This document shows, one piece after another, positions 33,108 to 40,719 of a stretch of DNA of 64,000 nucleotides. The position numbers and the translations under genes are program-made. The notes below the pieces were generated by a model. That model was not told the origin of the DNA. It saw nothing but the letters and a program-made list of their open reading frames with translations, and made no database searches. How positions within the stretch are numbered: position 1 is the stretch's first letter; every line of letters starts with the position of its first letter. Origin of the DNA: an uncultured Christensenella sp. (GTDB lineage: Bacteria > Bacillota > Clostridia > Christensenellales > UBA3700); contig CASERZ010000001.1 in the NCBI GenBank assembly GCA_949290515.1, forward strand, positions 1-64,000. Reading direction: 5' to 3'.

Positions 33108-33554
33108 TTAATCTTTATATTTAATTTTGAATACGGCTTTTTTTACCGTGCCACCGTCTATGCTCAAACTGGGTGCGTGAGGCTCGTCGGGTAGGAAGAG
33201 TGACCAGTCTCCTTTTTTGGTGGGAAGGAGTGCTACTTCGCCTTTCCAAAACTGTATATCCTTGACGGCGTCGTATTCGTTGGCGGGCGTAAGATTTTCA
33301 AGCGGAGCATATCCCATATATTCGTGACCGCTGAGTATTAGCTGAATATCTGCGTATTTTTGATGTGTTTCAATGGAGAGTTCGCTGAGAGGTTTGGGCT
33401 CATAGGTCATAACGTTGACGTAGACATCGTCTGTCAATTGGTATCTGCCGCAAGGAGTATTCTCGTCAAACTCTTTTGCTTTTTGCATACATAGAGCGAT
33501 TTTGTCGTCGATATTTTTAAAATAATCGTTCAGGTTGATATTTGCACGAATCAT
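33108..33554 (-). CDS. YhcH/YjgK/YiaL family protein (DUF386, EbgC-like)
   Basis: 148 aa with the family's conserved blocks: RYQLTDDVYVNVMTYEPK, ETHQKYADIQLILSGHEYMGY and LLPTKKGDWSLFLPDEPHAPSLS in parts, with histidines and acidic residues that bind a metal in solved structures of the family. Relatives act as anomerases or accessory enzymes in sugar and sialic-acid pathways and as the EbgC subunit of evolved beta-galactosidase. The gene begins after AAGAGG and is followed 17 nt later by the GH16 lipoprotein, suggesting a role with glucan-derived sugars. Confidence 0.92.
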   Translation of the reverse strand: MIRANINLNDYFKNIDDKIALCMQKAKEFDENTPCGRYQLTDDVYVNVMTYEPKPLSELSIETHQKYADIQLILSGHEYMGYAPLENLTPANEYDAVKDIQFWKGEVALLPTKKGDWSLFLPDEPHAPSLSIDGGTVKKAVFKIKYKD

Positions 33555-33587
33555 AAATACCTCTTATAGATTAATATTGATAATATA

Positions 33588-33617
33588 ATTATATCATTAT
33601 TTGCGCGCGCAAGGCAA
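33588..33617 (-). promoter_or_regulatory. Promoter of the YhcH-GH16 operon with palindrome in the spacer
   Basis: On the minus strand TTGCCT (33612-33617), 18-nt spacer, TATAAT (33588-33593). The spacer contains the perfect 12-bp palindrome TTGCGCGCGCAA (33601-33612), a likely LacI-type or other sugar-repressor operator. Confidence 0.65.
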
Positions 33618-33790
33618 GAATAATGAATTTATTATAAACAGTGCGGTATATAAGACAAAGTGTAATTATTAAAGATGTTTATGTAATAAAGCCGTACGTA
33701 AACAACGTATTGTTTAAAACCCGTTGAAAGAGAATTATTATTTTAGCTTTAATTGATTGTTGCTAAAGCAAAAGCATTGCGCGTAATTAA

Positions 33791-33819
33791 TTGCTATGAA
33801 GCACAATATTTGTTATAAT
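33791..33819 (+). promoter_or_regulatory. Sigma-A promoter of the pentad-repeat gene
   Basis: TTGCTA (33791-33796), 17-nt spacer, TATAAT (33814-33819). Confidence 0.75.
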
Positions 33820-33843
33820 TAATAAGTAGTTTTCGGAGATAAT

Positions 33844-34284
33844 ATGCAAGATAAAAACAAGAATTTTTATGAAGAATATAAAAACAAAAAAGACTCGTCT
33901 TTCTGCGAGCCTTGGGGCAATGTTTTCCATTACGAATATAAAAGCACTTTGTGCATAGGCGGTTTGCCTCTCGTGCATATTAATATCGGTGCGGGCAAAT
34001 ACAAAGCCAAAGGAATTTTAGCCGTAGGCACGTATGCTCAAGGCATAATAGCGATTGGAGTAATTTCCCTCGGGTTAGTTTCTGCAGGTTTGATTGCTAT
34101 CGGATTGATAGCGGTAGGATTGCTTGCATTGGGAGCCGTAGCGGCGGGCGGAATAAGCGTAGGAGTGATTGCGGTAGGAGGAGTAGCTGCAGGTATAATC
34201 AGTGCCGGCGGTGTGTCGGCGGGGCTGATTAGTGAAGGCGGTATAACATATTCTTTATACCCGCCGCTTAAAGAAAACGCATAG
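33844..34284 (+). CDS. Gly-rich pentad-repeat protein (xG-phi-phi-A/S), function unknown
   Basis: 146 aa. The N-terminus (1-35) is hydrophilic; a conserved-looking block CIGGLPLVHINIG (37-49) follows. From residue 56 to 135 the sequence is a strict five-residue repeat with glycine at 57, 62, 67 and every fifth position to 132 (16 in all), and Ala or Ser three residues after each glycine: for example VG-TYA, QG-IIA, IG-VIS, LG-LVS, AG-LIA. Between them are Ile, Val and Leu. Such regularity suggests a right-handed beta-solenoid or a tightly packed membrane-buried bundle. I recall similar uncharacterised proteins with the GLPLVHI...KGxIAIG start in other bacteria, but know of no function. Ribosome site is weak (TCGGAGAT). 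Gene is single, with its own promoter. Confidence 0.85.
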   Translation: MQDKNKNFYEEYKNKKDSSFCEPWGNVFHYEYKSTLCIGGLPLVHINIGAGKYKAKGILAVGTYAQGIIAIGVISLGLVSAGLIAIGLIAVGLLALGAVAAGGISVGVIAVGGVAAGIISAGGVSAGLISEGGITYSLYPPLKENA

Positions 34285-34445
34285 CTGACAAAATAAAAAG
34301 ACGATTGACAGGGCTGAGACCTCGTTTTTTAATATTTAAATAGGTTGATTGAGAATAGAAAGATAATTTTAAAAGCAATTGATTAGATAAAAATAAAGAA
34401 TTGATTGAATTTAGGGGTATAAATTAATATCGGTTATGCAAAAAG

Positions 34446-34474
34446 ATAAAAAAAATACAATGCATTTGCATTGT
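34446..34474 (-). terminator. Intrinsic terminator of the 22-aa microprotein gene
   Basis: ACAATGCA-AA-TGCATTGT (34457-34474) followed on the minus strand by ATTTTTTTTA. Confidence 0.9.
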
Positions 34475-34494
34475 CCTCACAATTTTCCGTCGCA

Positions 34495-34563
34495 TCAGAA
34501 CATTTTAATGTTCATACCGTATCTGTGTACGTAAGCCGACCAGAGTTTCCAGAATGTCTTCAT
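34495..34563 (-). CDS. 22-aa cationic, aromatic microprotein
   Basis: A complete gene unit in an otherwise empty 800-bp region: promoter TTGACA-N17-TATTAT (34613-34641), Shine-Dalgarno AGGAGGTG (34570-34577) six nt before the ATG, 22 codons and then a terminator 20 nt after the stop. The peptide begins MKTFWKLWSAYV and ends RYGMNIKMF. It has Lys2, Lys6, His13, Arg14 and Lys20, no acidic residue and six aromatics (F4, W5, W8, Y11, Y15, F22), so it may be an amphipathic membrane-active helix. Candidates are a type I toxin, a secreted peptide or a membrane-protein modulator. I do not recognise it. It is not a leader peptide, as no minus-strand gene follows closely. Confidence 0.75.
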   Translation of the reverse strand: MKTFWKLWSAYVHRYGMNIKMF

Positions 34564-34612
34564 ACCATTCACCTCCTATTAAGTTTTCTTAGGTTTCCCT
34601 TTTTTCGCCTAG

Positions 34613-34641
34613 ATAATATCACTGAATTTAAATATTGTCAA
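34613..34641 (-). promoter_or_regulatory. Near-consensus sigma-A promoter of the 22-aa microprotein
   Basis: On the minus strand TTGACA (34636-34641), 17-nt spacer, TATTAT (34613-34618). Confidence 0.85.
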
Positions 34642-34977
34642 GAGTTTTTTGACATATTTTTTCAATAAATTTGTAAAAATTTTTTTACAGAAAATTGTGA
34701 GGCGTTTTCACGTTCTCAAAAGACTTGCTCGGGAGTCTGTTTAAGAGTGTATTATTTAATTATTTTTAATATATTTTGATATTTTATACATTAGAGCATT
34801 TAATTTTAGAAAATTTTTATTAAAATCAATATTCATTAAAAAAATGAGCGCTAAAATTTACTTTTGCAAAATTTAAAGGATATTATATCTGTTGATTATC
34901 TTTTCAAACGGCAAAACAATAACCGAATCGTGCATATAATTTTGTTTTTTCAAATCAAAGTCTTTGTCGATAATTTG
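34642..34977. other. AT-rich intergenic region
   Basis: About 335 bases between the microprotein promoter and the TetR promoter. No gene, RNA or repeat could be supported. Confidence 0.4.
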
Positions 34978-35006
34978 TTGACAAGGTATATATAATGATA
35001 TATAAT
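34978..35006 (+). promoter_or_regulatory. Consensus sigma-A promoter of the TetR-family gene
   Basis: TTGACA (34978-34983), 17-nt spacer, TATAAT (35001-35006), a perfect match. Confidence 0.88.
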
Positions 35007-35009
35007 AAA

Positions 35010-35024
35010 TTGAACAATGTTCAA
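35010..35024 (+). promoter_or_regulatory. Candidate TetR operator
   Basis: TTGAACA-A-TGTTCAA is a perfect 15-nt odd palindrome placed at the expected start of transcription, where an autoregulating TetR repressor would bind. Confidence 0.7.
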
Positions 35025-35089
35025 ATCGTAATATTAGATAAAATGCGTAAGTCGGCAAAGGACAGTCGGCGCGCAAGGAGTGTGCAGTT

Positions 35090-35662
35090 ATGAAAATTAC
35101 AAAAGACGCTATAATCGACGAAGCTATAGCGGTATTGGAAGAGAAAGGGGACGACCCTCAAAAACTTACCATACGAGAACTTGCATCACGTCTGAATATC
35201 GGCGTAGGACTTATCAATTATCATTTCGGAAGCAAAGAGGTGCTTATCAACCGCTGTGTAAGAAAGATGATTATGGGTATAGTCGAGGAATTTCACAAGG
35301 TAAGGCAATCCCTTGCGTTTATGAAACCCAAGGAAAAACTCAATTATCTGTGTCTTATGACGTTTGATTATTTATATACAAAACCCAACGTGTCAAAAGT
35401 CGCGCTGGTGTACGATTTGGGTAATACAAGCGACAGCGATACCACGTCTGCACTGATAGACGCATACATTCCGATAATAAAGGATTGCCGTCCCATATAT
35501 GACGACCAAAGGGCATATCTGACGGCAAGCAGAGTTATCTACATACTCGAGCAGTCGTTTTTGCGCACAGAGGTGATAAAAGCGCGTAGCGGAGTAGACC
35601 TCAACAACAGCGAAGAGAGAAAGGAATATCTCGAAAGTCTGCTGAGAGATTTGATAAAATAA
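35090..35662 (+). CDS. TetR-family transcriptional repressor
   Basis: 190 aa. The N-terminal DNA-binding domain is LTIRELASRLNIGVGLINYHFGSKEVL (about 26-52), the TetR helix-turn-helix with the typical YHFGSKE end. The rest is an all-helical ligand and dimer domain without recognised pocket motif. A perfect palindrome just downstream of its promoter suggests autoregulation. The start is preceded by AAGGAGTGTG. The next gene, a Zn-dependent phospholipase-like protein, is 157 nt away on the same strand and may be a target, though it has its own leader. Confidence 0.92.
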   Translation: MKITKDAIIDEAIAVLEEKGDDPQKLTIRELASRLNIGVGLINYHFGSKEVLINRCVRKMIMGIVEEFHKVRQSLAFMKPKEKLNYLCLMTFDYLYTKPNVSKVALVYDLGNTSDSDTTSALIDAYIPIIKDCRPIYDDQRAYLTASRVIYILEQSFLRTEVIKARSGVDLNNSEERKEYLESLLRDLIK

Positions 35663-35819
35663 ACCGCTCGGATACTCAGTAGCGCGGTAATGCGAGCGCA
35701 TAATGCTCTTAAAGCGGAATGTAAAGCAAATACCGCAACCGATAAGAGCGATTGAACTTGAGCAAAACTTTGCCTACAGACAGCGCGTCAAAGATATGTA
35801 TTTTTGAAAAGGATAAAAT

Positions 35820-36608
35820 ATGCCCTCAGTTTACACGCATTACAAATTTGCCTGCGATGCCTTTGATTTTCTTTCCGAAGGACTGAAAGAAGCAGTGCAG
35901 GCAGGAAGAAAATTTTACGATACGGGACAGAGCGGTGCTGATTTGCTTTTTTATTACAAACCGCACAAAACCAACGATTTGCGCAAGCACGGCTCGGCTT
36001 TGCACAGAATAAAAGCCGACGAATTGTTTTCGGAGTTTAAAAATCGAGTTTATAAAAGCGGGAATAAAGTAGCCGATATAGCGTATCTTACGGGTTATTT
36101 TACGCACTTTATTCTTGACAGTACTATGCATCCGTATATTTGGAAGTGCGAAGAAGAGAAGCTTGCGCCTCATTTTGTAATAGAAGCTGATTATGACAGA
36201 AAGCTTATGCTGAGAGACGGCGTCAATCCCTATAACGCAAAATTTCTATCATTTCAGGTAAATGACGGTGAAGTAAGAGAAGTTTGCTCGCGTTATCTCT
36301 CCTGTACGCCCAAACAGGCGGGGAAGATAATGCGCTCTAGAGTGAACTTTACGAATCTGATATCTTGTCAGAATTCTTTGCTCAGAGGTTTTTTGAAGTT
36401 TTTATTCAGGATATCTTCAAATCCAAAAGGAAACGATATTCTCATTCCGGGACAGGACGTTGAGGCTTGCGCCGACATATCGCCGAGACTGGACGTTTTA
36501 TACGCTCAGGCTCTTGAGGATATAAAGATACACTCAAAAGAGTTTGAGGACTTTTTATTGAGAGAGGGAAGTCTTGGAGCAAGATTTGCAAAAGATTTCG
36601 AATATTAG
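35820..36608 (+). CDS. Zinc-dependent phospholipase C-like protein
   Basis: 262 aa. MPSVYTHYKFA at the N-terminus, GSALHRIKADELF, YLTGYFTHFILDSTMHPYIW and PHFVIEADYDRKL match the Zn_dep_PLPC family (PF00882), where histidines and aspartates bind three zinc ions. No signal peptide is present, so it acts in the cytoplasm or on its inner face, unlike the secreted clostridial alpha-toxin. Cytoplasmic members are common and of unknown substrate, perhaps phospholipid turnover. Ribosome site AAAAGGA precedes the ATG. Possibly regulated with the TetR gene upstream. Confidence 0.88.
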   Translation: MPSVYTHYKFACDAFDFLSEGLKEAVQAGRKFYDTGQSGADLLFYYKPHKTNDLRKHGSALHRIKADELFSEFKNRVYKSGNKVADIAYLTGYFTHFILDSTMHPYIWKCEEEKLAPHFVIEADYDRKLMLRDGVNPYNAKFLSFQVNDGEVREVCSRYLSCTPKQAGKIMRSRVNFTNLISCQNSLLRGFLKFLFRISSNPKGNDILIPGQDVEACADISPRLDVLYAQALEDIKIHSKEFEDFLLREGSLGARFAKDFEY

Positions 36609-36702
36609 CTTTCGGACGGTTTCTTTCAAATGTAAAGTTTTGACAAAATCAAAATAGCTTTTTTGTAAGAAAGGTTTACATTTTAACGTCTTGTATGCTA
36701 AA

Positions 36703-36717
36703 CTTTACAATGTAAAG
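36703..36717 (+). promoter_or_regulatory. Candidate operator upstream of response regulator
   Basis: CTTTACA-A-TGTAAAG is a perfect 15-nt odd palindrome. A TTTACA hexamer at 36675-36680 and an inverted copy TGTAAA near 36632 add further half-sites. This fits autoregulation by a Pho-type response regulator, whose boxes are TTTACA-like in some Firmicutes. Confidence 0.55.
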
Positions 36718-36820
36718 TATGCTTGTCCGAAGCAGCGCAAAACAATTAAAGCTTGTGCTTACTTAAAAACGTTGTATTCGGGCTGCGTATGCAAAACATC
36801 CCTGAATAGAGGAGAAAACT

Positions 36821-37507
36821 ATGGAATACAAAGTATTTGTCGTAGAAGACGACGACAGTATAAGAGGACTTTACGAGATAGCTTTTCAGGATAAGTTCGA
36901 ATGCAAGAGTTTTGTCAATGCGGAAGATATGTTCGAGGCTTTGAAGAAAGAGAGTTGCGACATAATCATACTCGATTTGATGTTGCCGGGAATGGACGGA
37001 CTCAAGGCATTGTCGCTTCTCAAAGAAAACGTAGATACCAAAAATATTCCCGTAATCATAGCCAGCGCGAAGGGTGACGAGAATATCAAAGTCAGAGGTC
37101 TTGACGCAGGCGCGGACGATTATATTGCCAAGCCTTTCGGTATGCTCGAACTCATTGCGAGAGTAAAGGCTAATCTCAGAAAGACTGGTGCAAAGAAAAA
37201 CGACGACGAAATATTGAGTTACGGAGATATCAGGATAAACAATGCCGAACATACGGTGTATGTCAACGATAACGTTGTTCCTTTGACGCTCAAGGAGTAC
37301 AATCTGCTCACTTTGCTTATGAAAAACATAGATTGCGTGGTATCGAGAGAGGTTATACTTAGTCAGGTATGGGACTACGATTACGTGGGCGAGACGAGAA
37401 CTCTCGATATGCATATCAAGTCGCTGAGAAGCAAGCTGGGTGTATATACTGATAAGCAGTATATCACCACGGTAAGAGGCGTAGGCTACAAATTTACTAA
37501 AATCTAA
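36821..37507 (+). CDS. OmpR/PhoB-family response regulator
   Basis: 228 aa. Receiver domain 1-120 with acidic E9/D10/D11, phosphoacceptor D52 in IIILDLMLPGMDG and the conserved lysine in YIAKPFG. Winged-helix DNA-binding domain about 130-228, with LTLKEYNLLTLLMKN, SREVILSQVWDYDYVGETRTLDMHIKSLR and TTVRGVGYKF in parts. It should be phosphorylated by the histidine kinase encoded 283 nt downstream. The sequence is close to PhoP/PhoB regulators of phosphate or envelope stress, but that cannot be settled here. Start after GAGGAGAAA. Confidence 0.95.
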   Translation: MEYKVFVVEDDDSIRGLYEIAFQDKFECKSFVNAEDMFEALKKESCDIIILDLMLPGMDGLKALSLLKENVDTKNIPVIIASAKGDENIKVRGLDAGADDYIAKPFGMLELIARVKANLRKTGAKKNDDEILSYGDIRINNAEHTVYVNDNVVPLTLKEYNLLTLLMKNIDCVVSREVILSQVWDYDYVGETRTLDMHIKSLRSKLGVYTDKQYITTVRGVGYKFTKI

Positions 37508-37518
37508 GCAGAAGAATC

Positions 37519-37544
37519 GGCACGGCAATTTGCCGTGCCTTTTT
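37519..37544 (+). terminator. Intrinsic terminator of response regulator gene
   Basis: GGCACGGCA-ATT-TGCCGTGCC then TTTTT. A second GC-rich hairpin (GGGCGG/CCGCCC) lies near 37613-37635. Confidence 0.9.
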
Positions 37545-37643
37545 ACACAAGCATATTTTCGGGTATTCGGGCGGGAAATGCGCTGATTGAGGAGCGCACC
37601 GCTCACGGCAGGGCGGAAGAAAAGCTACCGCCCGTTTTGTTAT

Positions 37644-37673
37644 TGACAATTCATACTGCGCGATAATATAATA
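37644..37673 (+). promoter_or_regulatory. Promoter of histidine kinase gene
   Basis: TTGACA (37644-37649), 18-nt spacer, TATAAT (37668-37673). Gives the kinase its own transcription after the regulator's terminator. Confidence 0.75.
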
Positions 37674-37789
37674 TATTTAAGTCCGTTTGTCTTATCGGAA
37701 AGCTCTATAAATCTTGACGGCGGAAAGCAAAGTAAATAAGCGTTAAGGATTTGAGCTTATAAGACAAAAGAGCGGTTGCGGAGAGGAAG

Positions 37790-39547
37790 ATGAAAAACAA
37801 AATTCTCGCGAGAATAATTTTGATTATGACGATAGCGATATTCGTTACCGTCGCGATGACGTTTTTCCTTTTCAATATAATCACCATCAACACAACCAAA
37901 AGCAACCTCAAGAAGATATCGTTCGGAATTGTCGAACAGCTGAGAGGAGCGCAGGATTACCGTGACGTCGAAGAGCTGTTTGTGGAATACGAGGCTTCGG
38001 AAGACTTTTATAAATTCATAGTGTTCGACAGCGAAGGCAAAGTTATCGTAAGGCGTACTGACGTGCCTTTCAGACCCGAGTTTGTAAAAGACGGCAATCA
38101 GATAGAGAAAGCCGTTGAGGATGGCGAGGCATTTTTCCTGGGCAATCCCTACGAATCCAAATATACGATGAACTACGTGGTGAGAGTGGACAACCCTAAC
38201 TTTAAAGGCGGGTATATCGTATATATGTGTTCGATTGAGGCTATCTACAACAGCGGACCTTATTTTGTCGTCGTTGCGCTTGCCGCTGTAATTTGGGCGG
38301 GCGTCATATTCGTATCATATCTCGCGCTGACTATCAACGTAAGATTTGCGACCATTCCTTTTGAGAAGATAGAGGAAATTCTCGTAGATATCAACAACGG
38401 AGAATACACCCCCAGTCAAATTCCCGAAAAACTCAACTTTCCCGAGTTTAAAGCCGTATTGACCAAAATAGACGATTTGGCAAGCGAAATTGCCAAGAAC
38501 TTTATGAGTTTGAAGTACGAACAGAAAAAATCGACCATACTTCTGCAATCGGTCAATCAGGGTATTATCATAGTTTCAAAGAGTGGAAGAATAGTACTCA
38601 ACAATGCTAACGCGCTGAGAATTTTCGGAAAGCAACAAGACGTAGTGGGCGTTGATTTGAGTTATCTTATCACCGACGAAGAGCTTCTGAGCGCGCTCAG
38701 ACAGTCGCTTGCAGATAAAAAGTATTATACGGGAGAAGTGCAGATAGGCGAAGACGTCTACCGTGTGGAAGCGACTTTCAGTAACGTTTACGATGACGAC
38801 GTGATAAGCGAAGAGGTTATGATTCTGATTTTCACAAACGTAACGCTGGAAGTCAACAGCGCGAAGATAAGAAGCGAATTTTTTGCTAATGCTTCGCACG
38901 AACTCAAGACGCCTCTTACAGCCATAAGCGGTTACAGCGAACTTATGACTATGGAGGGCATAGACAAAAAGCAACTTAAAAAGTGCGTCGAAGAGATAAA
39001 TTCCAACGCCCAACGTATGAAAGCTCTTATCGACGATATGCTCAAGTTATCCAAGCTTGACGCGGATATGGACAACGAGGAAATTACAAAATTCGATTTG
39101 GACGAGGTATGCAAAGGAGTGCTCAACGAGATGAGCGGTATAGCTGAAAACAAAAACGTTACGCTTTCTTTCGAGGGCAACGCTCAGCTGATAGGAAGAA
39201 AAAAGATGATAACGACGCTTGTGGCAAATCTCGTAAACAACGCTATCAAATATAACAAGGACGGCGGTCACGTTTGGGTAACCGTAGGAGAAAAGCCCGA
39301 CAGCGTGGAAATCAAAGTCAAGGACGACGGTATAGGTATAGCAAAAGAACATCAGAGCAGACTTTTCGAGAGATTCTACAAGGTCGATACAAGCCGTACT
39401 TATACAAACGAAAGCTCCACGGGACTGGGACTTGCGATAGTCAAGAGGATAGCCGTAATTCACGGAGGAAAGATATCTCTCAAGAGCGCGCCGGGAAACG
39501 GTACGGAATTTACGGCAGTTTTCCCCAAACGCTTGATTGAGTGCTGA
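37790..39547 (+). CDS. PhoR-like sensor histidine kinase with PAS domain
   Basis: 585 aa. Membrane helix 1 about 7-30 and helix 2 about 150-180 enclose an extracytoplasmic sensor. A HAMP-like linker and a PAS domain (LLQSVNQGIIIVSKSGRIVLNNANALRIFGK in parts, about 252-350) follow. The phosphoacceptor is H370 in ANASHELKTPLTA; ATP binding uses NLVNNAIKYN (N box), DDGIGIAKEH (G1) and STGLGLAIVKRI (G2). Architecture matches PhoR/WalK-type kinases. The partner is the response regulator upstream, separated by a terminator and a new promoter, which allows separate dosage. Confidence 0.94.
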   Translation: MKNKILARIILIMTIAIFVTVAMTFFLFNIITINTTKSNLKKISFGIVEQLRGAQDYRDVEELFVEYEASEDFYKFIVFDSEGKVIVRRTDVPFRPEFVKDGNQIEKAVEDGEAFFLGNPYESKYTMNYVVRVDNPNFKGGYIVYMCSIEAIYNSGPYFVVVALAAVIWAGVIFVSYLALTINVRFATIPFEKIEEILVDINNGEYTPSQIPEKLNFPEFKAVLTKIDDLASEIAKNFMSLKYEQKKSTILLQSVNQGIIIVSKSGRIVLNNANALRIFGKQQDVVGVDLSYLITDEELLSALRQSLADKKYYTGEVQIGEDVYRVEATFSNVYDDDVISEEVMILIFTNVTLEVNSAKIRSEFFANASHELKTPLTAISGYSELMTMEGIDKKQLKKCVEEINSNAQRMKALIDDMLKLSKLDADMDNEEITKFDLDEVCKGVLNEMSGIAENKNVTLSFEGNAQLIGRKKMITTLVANLVNNAIKYNKDGGHVWVTVGEKPDSVEIKVKDDGIGIAKEHQSRLFERFYKVDTSRTYTNESSTGLGLAIVKRIAVIHGGKISLKSAPGNGTEFTAVFPKRLIEC

Positions 39548-39702
39548 AAAGGGAGTAAAATATTCCGATAGCAAGACAATTGTTTGAGAGCGGACGGAAG
39601 AGCAAACAACAATGTATATTGTCGAAAACAAGACGCATCAAACAAATCGCATAACAAACTTATAAAAAGATACAAAGAGGTAGTAAAAAAGAGGTAGTAA
39701 AT

Positions 39703-40653
39703 ATGAAATATCCTGTCAAACTAATCCCCGCGACTATGCAGACGGTGTGGGGCGGTACAAAGCTTATGGATAAGTGGAATAAGCATACCGACGGAGATAA
39801 CATTGCCGAAAGCTGGGAGCTTTCCTGTCACGAAAAAGGCGAAAGCGTAGCGGTAAACGGTGAATACGCCAACCTTAAACTTTCTGAGATAATAAAAAAC
39901 AATCCCGATTTTTTGGGAGAAAACGGAAAAAATTTCGAGTTTTTCCCCATACTTATAAAGCTTATCGACAGCAAGAGCGACCTTTCCATTCAGGTGCACC
40001 CCAGCGACGAATACGCACTTGCCAACGAGGGTGAGTACGGAAAGACGGAGATGTGGTACATTGTCGATTGCGAAAAGGGAAGCGGAGTATATTGCGGATT
40101 TAAAAATCCTATCGGCAAAGACGAACTCGAAAAGGCTTTGCGCGAGGGCAAAATTACAGAATATCTGAATTTTGTAGAGGTCAAAAAAGGAGACGTTCTG
40201 TTCATTCCTTCGGGTACCGTGCACGCTATATGCGGAGGCAATCTTATATGCGAAGTACAGCAGAATTCTGCTTTGACCTACAGACTTTATGATTACGACA
40301 GAACGGACAAGGACGGCAACAAGCGTCCCTTGCATATTGAAAAGGCTCTCGAGGTTACGGATACGTCGAGAAAGACTGTTCCCAATGCCGACGACGTGCG
40401 TATCGACGCAAATACCCGTCAGGTCGCAAAATGCAAGTATTTTACGGTTGACGAGATTATATGCGAAGAAGAGTATGCTTTCGAGGTTGACGACAAGTCT
40501 TTCGCTAGTTTGACTGTAGTAGAGGGCACCGGAGCGGTAATGGCAAACGGAAACTGCATTACTCTCGATTTGGGAGATACGGTATTTTTGCCCGCAGGCA
40601 TAGGCGAGTGCAAACTGTACGGCAAATTGAAAGCAATAAAGGCAAGCGTATAA
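39703..40653 (+). CDS. manA: Mannose-6-phosphate isomerase, class I
   Basis: 316 aa, the short Firmicutes form. Metal-binding and active-site blocks: LSIQVHPSDEYAL, GKTEMWYIVDCEKG, IPSGTVHAICGGNLICEVQQNSALTYRLYDYDR in parts. Converts mannose 6-phosphate to fructose 6-phosphate in the cytoplasm, feeding mannose into glycolysis or supplying mannose for glycans. The start follows two overlapping AGAGGTAGTAAA copies (a 15-nt tandem repeat). Lies 66 nt before tsaC, possibly co-transcribed. Confidence 0.95.
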   Translation: MKYPVKLIPATMQTVWGGTKLMDKWNKHTDGDNIAESWELSCHEKGESVAVNGEYANLKLSEIIKNNPDFLGENGKNFEFFPILIKLIDSKSDLSIQVHPSDEYALANEGEYGKTEMWYIVDCEKGSGVYCGFKNPIGKDELEKALREGKITEYLNFVEVKKGDVLFIPSGTVHAICGGNLICEVQQNSALTYRLYDYDRTDKDGNKRPLHIEKALEVTDTSRKTVPNADDVRIDANTRQVAKCKYFTVDEIICEEEYAFEVDDKSFASLTVVEGTGAVMANGNCITLDLGDTVFLPAGIGECKLYGKLKAIKASV

Positions 40654-40719
40654 CATTAGGCTTGTAGAAAAGCGGCCGGGAAGACTAGCCGTAGATTCAG
40701 ACATAGGATACTGACGGAA

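Noticed and set aside
34495..34563. The 22-aa peptide as a tryptophan leader-peptide attenuator
   Set aside because: Only two Trp codons, and no minus-strand gene follows within 900 bp; a plus-strand gene lies between.
34873..35076. Short minus-strand frame overlapping the TetR promoter
   Set aside because: AT-rich, no ribosome site, and overlaps a consensus promoter plus operator.
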